From contig QVOM02000025.1 in NCBI GenBank assembly GCA_003586115.2, positions 89,822,161 through 89,886,160 of the forward strand: a DNA stretch of 64,000 nt. Reading direction: 5' to 3'. Made by a program: the position numbers and the translations under genes. Under the pieces are notes generated by a model. It had not been told where the DNA came from and ran no database searches. It saw nothing but the letters and a program-made list of their open reading frames with translations. Each line of letters starts with the position of its first letter. Positions within the stretch are counted from its first letter, which is position 1. This DNA comes from Salvator merianae. Its lineage: Eukaryota > Chordata > Lepidosauria > Squamata > Teiidae. Of the stretch, positions 33,078 through 41,649 are shown piece after piece.

Positions 33078-33474
33078 GGGCCTTTCTGAACTTACCATGT
33101 CCTGATCTGGCCCAGTGGGTATGGGCCAAATGAGGCCTTCTGGTCCAGCTCATGGCAAGGCATTGCTTGGAACAGTGTCCCCCACACCAGGTCCAAAGCT
33201 CCCATGAGCTTCAAAACTGGACCCTTGAGAGCTTTAACAGCTAGGAACGAAACTTGCTAGCCTCAGAACCCCAGAGGGACCTATTTTGGCAATGCAATAA
33301 GGAGTACCACCAAAATAGGTCCCCCTGCAACTGGAACACAGAGGTATGCACCTTCTGCATGTCTCTGTGTTCCAGATTAGGCCCAGCTAGTACACCCAAC
33401 ATATGGACAGAAGAAGCCCTGAAGCCAACTTCATGGTACTGCGTCCTGGATTAAATATAGGTGCAGAAAGGCCC
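33078..33474. mobile_element. 397-bp MITE with TAG target duplication
   Basis: Left GGGCCTTTCTGAACTTACC, right AGGTGCAGAAAGGCCC, flanked by TAG at 33075-33077 and 33475-33477. The interior has the 'ccaaaataggtccccctgca' hairpin of this body type. Confidence 0.85.
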
Positions 33475-33479
33475 TAGGA

Positions 33480-33905
33480 CTGAGTGTGAGCATATACAGA
33501 GCCATGCAAACCGCAAGGGTAGGGGAAAACGCCATGAATGCACATAGGGCAGTAATGATATTGCACATCCTGTGTGTTCCCAAATAACCTAGCACCCTCG
33601 TTTGCAAACATCTCACAGCAAAGTGTGACTGTGAATCATATACATCTGCCTCATTGCAGTGAGCAAGGGAAGTTTCTTATCCAGAAACAGAACCCTGGGC
33701 CACTTAGTGCAGTGCTGTCCACACAGACTCGCAGTAACTTCCCAGGGTTTCAAGTCCTCCCCCTCATTTGCTGCCTGAAATGCTTTTCTGCAGCTGGACA
33801 GTTTCAAGGATTTGAACCTGAAGCTTCCTACAAGCAGAGCTTATGTATCCCGACTGAGCGCTAGTAACCCCCTCCAAAAGGCATTGCATTGAACTATTTA
33901 TCTGA
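33480..33905. other. Unassigned intronic stretch
   Basis: No gene or classified repeat is supported. Confidence 0.4.
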
Positions 33906-33906
33906 G

Positions 33907-34013
33907 CAGTGGCGGCCGCTGGCTTTAAGGATGGGTGTTCGTAACCCGCGGAAAGCGTGTGATTGCTGTTCGTGGGGCCTCTTGGCCTCCGTACTGTTGC
34001 AGCAGGTCCTTCT
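33907..34013. mobile_element. hAT MITE, left arm only
   Basis: CAGTGGCGGCCGCTGGCTTT .. 'tcgtaacccgcggaaagcg' .. 'gttgcagcaggtc' matches the left arm of 37699-37909. The sequence stops at the hairpin loop, so the right arm was lost. Confidence 0.75.
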
Positions 34014-34189
34014 GCCACTTAAGAACTTAAAAAGGGATAGCAGTCTGCTCTCATGGTAGCCATAGGAGCCCACAGGGCAGGAGCCTGCTTGCAGTGCCCC
34101 AGCAGCTGGCCTTCATTGGCTCCTATTGCCAGAGACATTCAGGCAGCCATCAGGGCTGATAGCCGTTGGTAGCCCTGACCTCCATGAAT

Positions 34190-34345
34190 AGAAGAGCGTC
34201 AGAAATGCCCCCTGGCTAAGACTCGTAGCCCATCTAGTCCATCAGTCTGTTTTCCCAGTGGCCCACCGGCTGCACAGGGAAGCCCTCCAGCAGGACTTCA
34301 GCCCACAGCTTGCCTTGCTCCCAGCCTCCCAGCAGCTGGCCTTCA
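34190..34345 (-). mobile_element. CR1-like LINE fragment
   Basis: Antisense 'agcccatctagtccatcagt' .. 'cccagtggcccaccggctgc', with the 'cctcccagcagctggccttc' variant seen in the 44200-45730 array. Confidence 0.6.
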
Positions 34346-34909
34346 GGGGCAGACTATTGCCTCCTCTTACTATATACGGTCGCCCATTCATTTTACTGAC
34401 CTCACAGTCTCCAGAGTCATAGCACTTCTGGGAATCTAAAGAGCTGGCCTGGCACTTAGAAAATAAATGAAAGAAGGAAGGGCAATTGGAGAAGCAGTCT
34501 GTTTACATCCTCACTGATGCTGCTTTGGCTGTCTTTGATCTTGCTATAATAATAGTTTTTTAAAAAAGCAAAAAGCCATCCTGCTTTAACTCCTGGCTTC
34601 TCAGCCTGCCTCGTAGCCTTTCTGGTCGGGTTCCTCTGCCCACAGGTCAGCTGCTGGTAATCCAGCTTCGATTTGAAATAGAAGATCGCGGGTTTCCAGC
34701 GTCCCAGAGGAATTTCTGTGGACTCCTGTTGCTTGCATCCTCACAATAAGTCACAGGTCATGTTGCGTGGCCCTCACCCTGCTGTCGCTTCCCAGGATCT
34801 GCTTATAGATTTGCAGTGGGCAGGGAGAGGTACTTTCAGGAGAAACCACGCCTGGGAGGGAAAGAGAATTTCCGTGCCAAGGAAACACTGACCCGCTCTT
34901 ATCTTGCAG
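34346..34909. other. End of FBXO41 5' intron, with splice acceptor
   Basis: Ordinary intronic sequence. The last bases, CTCTTATCTTGCAG ending at 34909, form a good polypyrimidine tract and acceptor for the exon that follows. Confidence 0.6.
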
Positions 34910-35178
34910 GACCGCCAGCTGTGCCAGATGCTGACCAGGCCGCCTGCCGTTGCCCCGTCTCCGCAACCCGATTCCACGGCTCCGGCGCCTTCGCCTGCCA
35001 GCCCCTGACCCGCGATGACCTCGTGGACCTCGCCTTCTCTCCCGCTGTGCCCCTCGCCCCTGTGCCGCACGGATCCAGCGCGTCGCCCCACCCATGTGCC
35101 TGCACCATGACAGGGGCCCGGCAGCTGGATTCCTGTGGAGGAGGGCTGCACGCCTGGCAGTGTGGCTCAGGCTGAGGG
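34910..35178 (+). other. FBXO41: FBXO41 5' UTR portion with four upstream AUGs
   Basis: The GC-rich leader lies between the acceptor at 34909 and the start codon. Upstream AUGs occur at 34928 (stop 35006), 35015 (stop 35108), 35094 (stop 35322, overlapping the main start out of frame) and 35107 (stop 35173). The main AUG has G at -3 and G at +4, a favourable context. This layout suggests translational damping of FBXO41; that is inference. Confidence 0.6.
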
Positions 35179-35915
35179 ATGGCCTCGCTGGACCTGCCTT
35201 ACCGCTGTCCGCGCTGCGGGGAACACAAGCGTTTCCGGAGCCTCTCTTCGCTGCGGGCTCACCTGGAGTACAACCACACCTACGAGACCCTCTATGTCCT
35301 CTCCAAGACCAACAGCATCTGTGATGCGACTGTCTTCCCTCTGGCCTCGGACACCGCGCTCTTGACGCCCGCCGCCCGCCGCGACATCTTCGAGAGCACC
35401 TCCTTCCAAGGCAAGGAGCAGCGCTTCACCTGCGACCTCATCGCCACCGACGACCTGGACCCGTCGTCTTCGCCGGTGCCGTCCCGCTACCTCCACGAGA
35501 TCGAGATCCCGCTGACCGAGATCTTCACCCGCAAGGCCATGATGTCGGCCACCACGCCTCCGGCGGCCGCGGCGGCAGCGGTGGCTGCCGTGGATGCCGC
35601 TTATGAGGAAGGCCTGACGCGCCTCAAGATCCGGGCGTTTGAGAAGCTGGAGGTGGACAAGCGCCTGGAGAAGCTGACCGAAGAGGTAGAGCAGAAGATC
35701 GCCTCCCAGGTCGGCCGCCTGCAGGTGGAGCTGGACAGGAAGAGCTCGGAGCTGGAGAAAGCCAAACAGGAGAGCCTCCGGCTCAGTCGGGAGAAGCAGG
35801 AGCTGGAGGAGCGGGCGGTGGAGCTCTCGCGCCAGGTAGACGTGAGCGTGGAGATGCTGGCTTCTCTCAAGCAGGACCTCGTCCAGAAGGAGCAGGAGCT
35901 CACGCGGAAGCAGCA
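35179..35915 (+). CDS. FBXO41: FBXO41, first coding exon (partial gene)
   Basis: FBXO41 is a brain-enriched F-box protein, a substrate adaptor of SCF (SKP1-CUL1) ubiquitin ligases. This exon encodes 245 complete codons plus two bases. The start MASLDLPYRCPRCGEHKRFR is the family N-terminus. A C2H2-like finger uses C10, C13, H28 and H33 (CX2C-X14-HX4H). Then come a conserved ESTSFQGKEQ stretch (72-81), an EIEIPLTEIFTRK segment (107-119), an alanine-rich linker (about 119-131) and a long charged coiled coil from about 141. The exon ends CA|GTGAGT; the next exon supplies G for the glutamine codon. The linker looks shorter and less Ala/His-rich than in the mammalian protein as I remember it. Codons are strongly G/C-ending, unlike the surrounding intron. 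The F-box and C-terminal repeats are outside the window. Confidence 0.95.
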
Positions 35916-36055
35916 GTGAGTGACCATTTTGTGGCTTTTCCGGTCCACTCAGGGGCACGAGGGTGTGTGTGGGGGGGAACACTCTTGTCTCAGCTCATTG
36001 ACAAAGCAATTGGCCAGGCAAGGATTGTAGTAAGGCAGAAATGCAGCTGATAGCA
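35916..36055 (+). other. FBXO41 splice donor and start of 23.6-kb intron
   Basis: CAGCA|GTGAGTG at 35911-35922 is a near-consensus donor. Reading through would stop at once (TGA at 35917). The intron runs to the acceptor at 59562 and holds most of the repeats in the window's right half. Confidence 0.8.
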
Positions 36056-36059
36056 CAGA

Positions 36060-36125
36060 GGCCCTTTCTGCGTTGGGCCTTATTCCAGTTTATATCCTGG
36101 AATAGGGCTGCACCATCCGCATGAA
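36060..36125. mobile_element. B-type MITE, left-arm fragment
   Basis: 'ggccctttctgcgttgggcc' .. 'tatatcctggaatagggc' .. 'catccgcatg'; the right arm is missing. Confidence 0.7.
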
Positions 36126-36208
36126 AGGGCCAGAGTTAAGTTGTGACCAACATTATAGTCAGTCAAGTAGTTGTTTCTACTAGCAATTAAAAAAACAACA
36201 ACACCTGT

Positions 36209-36427
36209 GTGCCTTTAACATGTCTCCTCAAGAGCAGGCAGGCACAGGTGATTGACAGGTTGTGCCAGGAGGCGGGGGGGGAAACAAGCCAGCAAACCAG
36301 GAACTGCTGCTCCATGCAGCACACGGCCCTCTCGTTGCTGCCTTGCTCCTCCTCACCCCTCCTCATGGAAGTTGTCAGTCACCTGTACCTGCCTGCTCTT
36401 GAGGAAACAGGGAAGCTAAAGGCACAG
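36209..36427. mobile_element. Palindromic MITE of a separate family
   Basis: The arms 'tgcctttaacatgtctcctc' + 'aagagcaggcaggcacaggtg' + 'attgacag' and the inverse ('ctgtcagtcacctgtacctg' + 'cctgctcttgaggaaaca' .. 'gctaaaggca') pair over about 65 bp each around a 'gcagcacacggccctctcg' loop. No other copy was seen in the window, and the target duplication is unclear. Confidence 0.65.
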
Positions 36428-36429
36428 GG

Positions 36430-36650
36430 AAGCTAAAGGCCTCAGAGCGCCCAGGGAACCCATTTCATTGCACGCTTCGGTGCACCACCAAAATGAGTCC
36501 CCGTTGTGTTCAGAAAACAGAGGCATGCCTTCTGCATGCCTCCATGATCCAGACTATCCTGAGCTGGTACGCTGATAAGTTCTCAGTATCAAGGACCACA
36601 GGTAATCCAGATCAAGGCCCTCTGATCTGGATTATACTCTGTCCTGTGCA
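36430..36650. mobile_element. MITE fragment with 'cccatttcattgcacgct' hairpin core
   Basis: 'cccatttcattgcacgcttc' / 'ggtgcaccaccaaaatgagt' is the core hairpin shared with 27467 and 29337, followed by 'cttctgcatgcctccatgat'. The termini are missing. Confidence 0.5.
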
Positions 36651-36656
36651 GACAAA

Positions 36657-37268
36657 GGGCCTGTTCACACTTTCCACCTTAGAATGGGCTAATTGGCCCA
36701 TTCTAAGGTGGAATAGACCCCATCGTGCAGACACCATCTGCACTATGGGGCCTAAAAATGCACCTGAAGCCGGCTACCAGCATTCACACTTGCGAACGCC
36801 AGTAGCCATGCCTGATCCTCACCATGGCAGCAGCTGGCAATTCATCCAGCCACTGCCATGGTGACCAGCAGAAGCTCCAGGTGCATGCGTGGACATGCAC
36901 GATGGGGCAATGGGGCCTACTCCATCCCAATCGGGCCCGTGACACCCCAATTGGGCCTGCGACACTGGATAGGGCTGCACTGCACCCCATCTGACGTTCT
37001 GGTGCCCGATCGGGAGTGTACCGGACAGTCCCCTCAGCAACGGCCAGCAAGCGTCAAGCTGCTGCCATGGCAACCGGGAGGCCCATGCAGTGCACAGACG
37101 CAATGGTGGATCGCGCCTGCATGTTGGGCCCCTCACCATAGCGTCATCGGGCCAGCTTCGGGTTAGTTTTTAGCCTGCATAGTGCAGATGGTGTCTGCAT
37201 GATGGGGTCTATTCCACCTTAGAATGGGCTAATTAGCCCATTCTAAGGTTGAATGTGCAAACAGGCCC
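36657..37268. mobile_element. 612-bp MITE, founder-like copy of the element at 1-684
   Basis: Left GGGCCTGTTCACACTTTCC, right 'gaatgtgcaaacaggccc'. Perfect subterminal hairpins ('ccttagaatgggctaattggcccattctaagg' at left, a near-identical one at right) and longer inverted arms ('caccatctgcactatggggc' / 'gcatagtgcagatggtgtc') surround a unique core with CCATGGCAGCAGCTGG motifs. No transposase frame. No clear target duplication. Confidence 0.75.
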
Positions 37269-37698
37269 CCTGAAGAGGACCATGAGGGCTCCTAGTACAT
37301 AACAGAGGTGAGTGCAGAAAGTCCCTATGACAGGCATCTCGAGAGCAGGTACAGAGAACAGCTTGTTCCCTGTTCTTTAGAGACCATCTGTTCTCTCTTT
37401 TTTGATTGAAGGGTGCCATGGATCTGATCTGGAGCATAACAGGAACCAGTTTTTTATTGGAAATCTGGGCATGTAGCCTCCCTCTTGCCCTTTCTGTAAT
37501 GCAAATCTGGTAGCTAGCAACAAGCAACCCTTTAGGATTTCTGCAGCAATGTCACTTCTCATATATACTGGATGGATGTTCTCAAGCCCTTCCAAGTGCC
37601 TCCTCCATCTTCTTGGTGACCCTCACTTTGAAATCATGTTTGAAAATCTTTGAATGTAACGTTTGCAAATGGCTATTAAATAAGATCAGCTGTACATT
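37269..37698. other. Unassigned intronic stretch
   Basis: No gene or classified repeat was recognised. Confidence 0.4.
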
Positions 37699-37909
37699 CA
37701 GCGGCAGCCGCTGGCTTTAAGGGCGGGTGTTCATAACCCGCGGAAAGCGCACAATTGCTGTTTGTGGGGCCTCTGGGCCTCTCTACTGTCGCAGCAGGTT
37801 GCTGGGCGACCTGCTGCGATAGTATGGAGGCCCAGAGGCCCCATGAACAGCAATCGTGCGCTTTCCGCGGGTTATGAACACCCGCCCTTAAAGCCAACAG
37901 CCGCCGCTG
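37699..37909. mobile_element. 211-bp palindromic hAT MITE
   Basis: Starts CAGCGGCAGCCGCTGGC and ends with the inverse, GCCGCCGCTG. Arms of about 100 bp pair with few mismatches, including 'aacccgcggaaagcgcac', around a short loop near 37800-37806. The flanking 8-mers (TGTACATT and CATATATC) do not match, so the duplication is eroded or the copy rearranged. Confidence 0.8.
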
Positions 37910-38538
37910 CATATATCCCTTTTCTCTCTCTTCCCTAATTTTCCATGCCACCACAATCCCCCATTTGCAGGCATCTTATCTCCTTCTTTATGATCTATTG
38001 TCTGGTTTGGGTTGTTTTTTTGTTAACACTACAAACACTACAGCGTCTGCATTTCCTGGGGCCAAAAAGGCATTTTCCAAGCTAGATTCCATGTGCCATG
38101 TTGCAGAAATCAAAACAGCTTATGTTGACTGTCTTTCCACTTTATCCCCCCAAAATGTTCATTGCGATCCCATTATGTTCTGTCGCAAGCCATTACTGGG
38201 ACCCTGCACCTCTTACGGATAGAAACTAAATAATGATATTTAGCCGTAACTGGTGGCAAAATTCAAGGCTGTTTGCAAGCAAAATGTGAAGACAAATGTT
38301 GAGCTACCCCGTGCGTGACTAACAGCAGATTGTTGGGCATAGTTATTGGGAAGGCTTAAAATTTATGCCTGGTGAAAGAACTTAGTAAAAACCGTTAAAG
38401 TTCTTTTTCAGTATAAAGCCACCCTGAAACCAGTGGGGGAAGGAAAAAATATCATAGCTGAGAACAACAATGTGGCAGTGTTTCGTTCCTGATGGTTTTT
38501 AGATTTTAGAAATATAGAGACAGAGAGAGGGGTGTCCT
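37910..38538. other. Unassigned intronic stretch
   Basis: AT-rich and without features. A 'cagtataaagccaccctgaa' patch at 38410 looks like an old retroelement tail. Confidence 0.4.
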
Positions 38539-38539
38539 T

Positions 38540-38905
38540 GATAACCAAGGCTGCCTCCAAATGGCAAGAGGAAGATGCAAGAGCTTATTGGCGTCTGCTA
38601 TTTCCTCTCGCCGGCCCGTCCAGACAGTAGAGCAAGATTGTGGGTTGAGCATGGGAACTTGCCTGTCTCCACACTAGCTCGCGCAATGGCAAGGCGACTA
38701 CGTCTGGCTATTTTGACAGCGCAGAATTCCCAGAAGTGCATGCGTGCCTGCTCCTGCACATATGTGGGGCCATTTTCTCCAGGAAGGAAGCTGCAAGCTA
38801 AGCTTCCAGACAGGTAAGTTATATTGCTATTCTGGGAAAATCCACACTGAGAGTTGGGTTTTCCCAAAATGGGACATAACGCAATTTCACCCCTTACCGT
38901 GGGAC
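38540..38905. mobile_element. D-type MITE, first of two adjacent copies
   Basis: Starts 'aaccaaggctgcctccaaat' like the copy at 52757. Contains 'ttgacagcgcagaattccca' and the inverted pair TTCTGGGAAAA / TTTTCCCAAAA. It runs into the next copy without a clear right terminus. Confidence 0.55.
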
Positions 38906-39419
38906 TTTGGGTGCATCCAGTCAGGGGAAATATGGCGCCAACATGACATGACGCCACTGTAGTGGGGTTGCTACGCGTATCTGTGGCAACCCCATCATAG
39001 CTATGTGTTATCCCTCCACAAAACGCACGGTAGCCTATTCTGGGAAAACTTGATTCTCACGGCAGGTTTTCCCAAAATAGCACTAAAACTTACCTTGTGA
39101 ATGGAAGTGCCATCATTGTTCGCATGCGCGTGGGCTGGAAAAGACGGCCGTGCATGTGATCATGTACTTCCGGGTATTTTGCACCGGCAAAATAGCAGGA
39201 AGTGCCCAGTTCCCAAAAGCACGAAGACAGCGTGATCCCTACACTGCCAGGACAGCAGGTAATTATTCTGGAGCAGCTTTTTTCCCGAATATCGTTTGTT
39301 TGTGCTTTATTCAACTGGTGTCAGGAGCCGGCCTATATTGGGGTTGCCATACATGTGGCATTCCCAACATAACCACAACATATTCACGCATTTTAACCCG
39401 TGTCTGAACGCAGCCCAAG
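38906..39419. mobile_element. D-type MITE
   Basis: Left 'tttgggtgcatccagtcagg' and right 'cgtgtctgaacgcagcccaa' are inverted, eroded TIRs. Inside are the hairpin 'ggggttgctacgcgtatctg' / 'tggcaaccccatcatagc' and the 'cttccgggtattttgcaccg' block shared with 26692. Confidence 0.65.
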
Positions 39420-39477
39420 ATTAAGGAAATACAACTAAACAACTGGTTTGTTGGTTCAACTAAAATAGATGAAATTT

Positions 39478-39755
39478 TGCCCCCATTTGTATCGGCAGCC
39501 TGAATTTATGGCTTTGATCCTTCACCTGCCAGTTCCTGACCAGCAATGACCTTGTGGAACTCATCTTCTGTCTTGCTGCACCCCTTCCCTTGTGCCACAC
39601 CGATCCAGAGTTTTGCCCTGCCCATGTTCCTGCGCGATGACCTGCACATGACAGATGGAGTCATGTGAGGAGGGCTGTGACTCTCACTGGGATATGAGTT
39701 TACCACTGTCTGCACCGTGGGGAACACCAGTGTTTCTCCATTTCCACCCATGCCC
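39478..39755 (+). pseudogene. Decayed partial copy of FBXO41 leader and start region
   Basis: Aligns base by base with 34966-35255. Matching pairs include 'ccttcacctgccag' with 'ccttcgcctgccag', 'aatgaccttgtggaactc' with 'gatgacctcgtggacctc', 'gtgaggagggctgtg' with 'gtggaggagggctgc', and 'accactgtctgcaccgtggg' with 'accgctgtccgcgctgcggg'. Identity is roughly 70-75% by eye, mostly through transitions. The FBXO41 start codon is disrupted. The second finger cysteine codon reads CGT. An indel precedes the finger. It lies about 4.5 kb downstream of the true exon in the same orientation. It ends inside the finger region with no splice junction crossed, so a duplicated exon piece and a retrocopy fragment are both possible. 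It is not expressed protein. Confidence 0.75.
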
Positions 39756-39759
39756 TGGG

Positions 39760-40394
39760 TTCTTATTTTACTCTCAGCCATTCCTTCAGCCTCTTGTCTA
39801 CATAGTTCATGGCTCTTGGCTTCTCCAGTAGATGTTCTGATTTGCAGATTCCCTCAGAACTGCTACCCCTGCAGTGAGGTTCTGCTCGCAACTAAATTAA
39901 CACTTTCCTGGCAGAAACTGAGCAGTAAACGCTCCAGTAACCATAATTACTGAGCATCAGGAATGTTCATGAACATTCTGTGCCACCACAAGATCTCAGC
40001 CAGTGCTAGATTTTCCACTGCTGCATGCACAGATAAAGCTTTTGAGGTGACTACCTGCTGAGAAGATTACAAATCTTCTGCTTTATTCTCCTCCCTCCTG
40101 CCTTGTTACCAGGATGCAATGGAAAGACGGAATGGTGAGTCACGATCTATATTTGATCCTCATTCATTGTGGCGAATCAGTCTTTGATCCAGCACATCAG
40201 TAAGTACCCTGGGCTTGAATCGAAGGCTGGTTTGCTGCAATGCAGGAACATAAAAGACAAGTGGTGAATTCCTAGTCATCTTTTCCAGTAGCCCCCACTC
40301 TCTGTCCGTAGTTCTGGTTTTCAGTATAGATTCCTGCACACTGGGGATTGAAGGGGAGTGAATGTGGCAGTAGTTTAAGCGGAGGAGAGAAAAA
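39760..40394. other. Unassigned intronic stretch
   Basis: No gene or classified repeat. Confidence 0.4.
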
Positions 40395-40645
40395 GAAGAG
40401 AAGAATTGGAAAGATGCAGATCAACGGGAAACAACGGGATGAAACTTCAAGGGAGGAGAAACAGACTAGACATTAGAAAAAACTTTCTGACAGTGAGGGT
40501 GATCAGCCAATGGAACAGGTTGCCGCAGGAGGTGGTGGGCTCTCCTTCGCTGGAGGTCTTCAAGGAGAGGCTGGACAGACATTTGTCTGGGATGGTTTAT
40601 CGTATCCTGTATTGAGCAAGGGATTGGACTCGATGATCCTGGAGG

Positions 40646-41069
40646 CACTGGCTTAGCAAGGGGGGTGCGCGGGGGGCGGTGCGCACTGGGCGGCGCCTTG
40701 TTGGGGGCGGCGGCCGCCTTTGAGCTGGGCCCTCCCGCCCGCCCTGCGTCCGGTTGGTCTTTAGGCGGCTTACCGGCACGTCCGCCGCTCGCTCGCCCCG
40801 CCCCGCCCGCCGCTCGCTCGCTTGCCCCGCCCCGCCCGCCGCTCGCTCGCCCCGCCCCGCCCGCCGCTCGCTCGCTCGCCCCGCCCCGCCCCGCCCGCCG
40901 CTCGCTCACTCGCTCACTGTGCTGGCTGGCGTGCGCGCGCGCGGCCATCATTACGGCGGCAGCGGGAGTAGGCGTCCTGCAGGGCGGGGCGTCCTGCAGG
41001 GCGGGGCGTCCTGCTCAGCTGTCGCCGTTCGGTCCGCCCCGGGTGGCGGAACATATAGCTACGCCGCTG
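40646..41069. mobile_element. 424-bp hAT-type element with GC minisatellite, exact duplication CCTGGAGG
   Basis: Left CACTGGCTTAGCAAGG and right 'atatagctacgccgctg' are diverged inverses of a CAGTGGCGTAGC-type hAT terminus. CCTGGAGG flanks both ends (40638-40645 and 41070-41077) inside a CR1 element whose reading is continuous without the insertion. The interior is extremely G+C- and CpG-rich. It includes a minisatellite of CCCCGCCCGCCGCTCGCTCG units (about 40780-40915) and a 17-bp repeat 'gtcctgcagggcggggc' in 2-3 copies (40973-41013). Confidence 0.9.
40780..40915 (+). repeat. GC-rich minisatellite inside the hAT element
   Basis: About four to five units of roughly 28-34 bp built from CCGCCGCTCGCTCG and CCCCGCCCCGCC, varying in the number of GCTC and CCGC sub-units. 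Open frames across it on both strands (Arg/Pro/Ala-rich) are by-products of composition. Confidence 0.9.
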
Positions 41070-41204
41070 CCTGGAGGTCCCTTCCAACTCTATGATTCTA
41101 TGATTCTGTGATTCTGTGGTTCTATGATTCTGTTATTCATTGATTTTATGATTCTATGGAGAAGGGTAGTCACTGGGTGGATGAAATTATGTACGAGAAG
41201 AGAA

Positions 41205-41645
41205 TAAGGAGGCGCAGAAATGGAAATCATGTGTAATTTCACCTTTGAATCAAACACCTGTTTGTTTGGCTCACGGCAAATTGTTTAATTGAACAAAAGG
41301 ATTGTTCTTGTTTGATTCTGAACTTACTTGAAAACAAAAAAAAATCCACTTTTTCCATTGAAAAAGGCCCTTTGCAAGAGCAAAAACACAAAAGAATGTC
41401 CGATGGGATGCTTAGTGTTCACAAACAGGCAACATATTTGGTGGCTAAGCAAACCACCGCATGTTTGGTTTGAAACAAACATCCACAAACATGAACTGCT
41501 CAATTAAATAGCTACGGTTCACAAACAGGGGACTGATTTGGTGGCTATACAAATCACCACGTGTCCAGTTCAATGCGAACATCCACAAACACAATTTTTT
41601 TGATCAAATGTTTGAACACAAATCAAACTTTGCACATCTCTTGTA
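41205..41645. mobile_element. Eroded hAT-type MITE related to 32151-32512
   Basis: The right end 'caaactttgcacatctcttg' matches the inverse of TAGAGATGTGCAAAA. The interior has two direct repeats of a 'ttcacaaacaggNNac..atttggtggct' unit (about 41420-41480 and 41518-41590). The left end was not resolved. Confidence 0.5.
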
Positions 41646-41649
41646 GAGG

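Larger units (their letters stand above)
40395..41160 (+). mobile_element. CR1 LINE 3' end, split by a hAT element
   Basis: Sense CR1: 'aaactttctgacagtgaggg', 'caatggaacaggttgccgca', 'ggaggtcttcaaggagaggc', 'ggattggactcgatgatcct', then after the insertion 'tcccttccaactctatgatt' and repeated ATTCTATG-like units to about 41157. The terminal octamer repeat is a CR1 hallmark. Confidence 0.85.

Noticed and set aside
35167..35982. 271-codon minus-strand open frame over the FBXO41 exon
   Set aside because: It is the antisense shadow of a GC-rich coding exon (Leu/Arg/Gly-rich, no domain); the + strand has clear FBXO41 identity and splice sites.
40466..41111. Arg/Ala/Pro-rich frames on both strands (148-161 codons)
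   Set aside because: They run across the GC minisatellite inside the hAT element and out into CR1; repeat translation, not genes.
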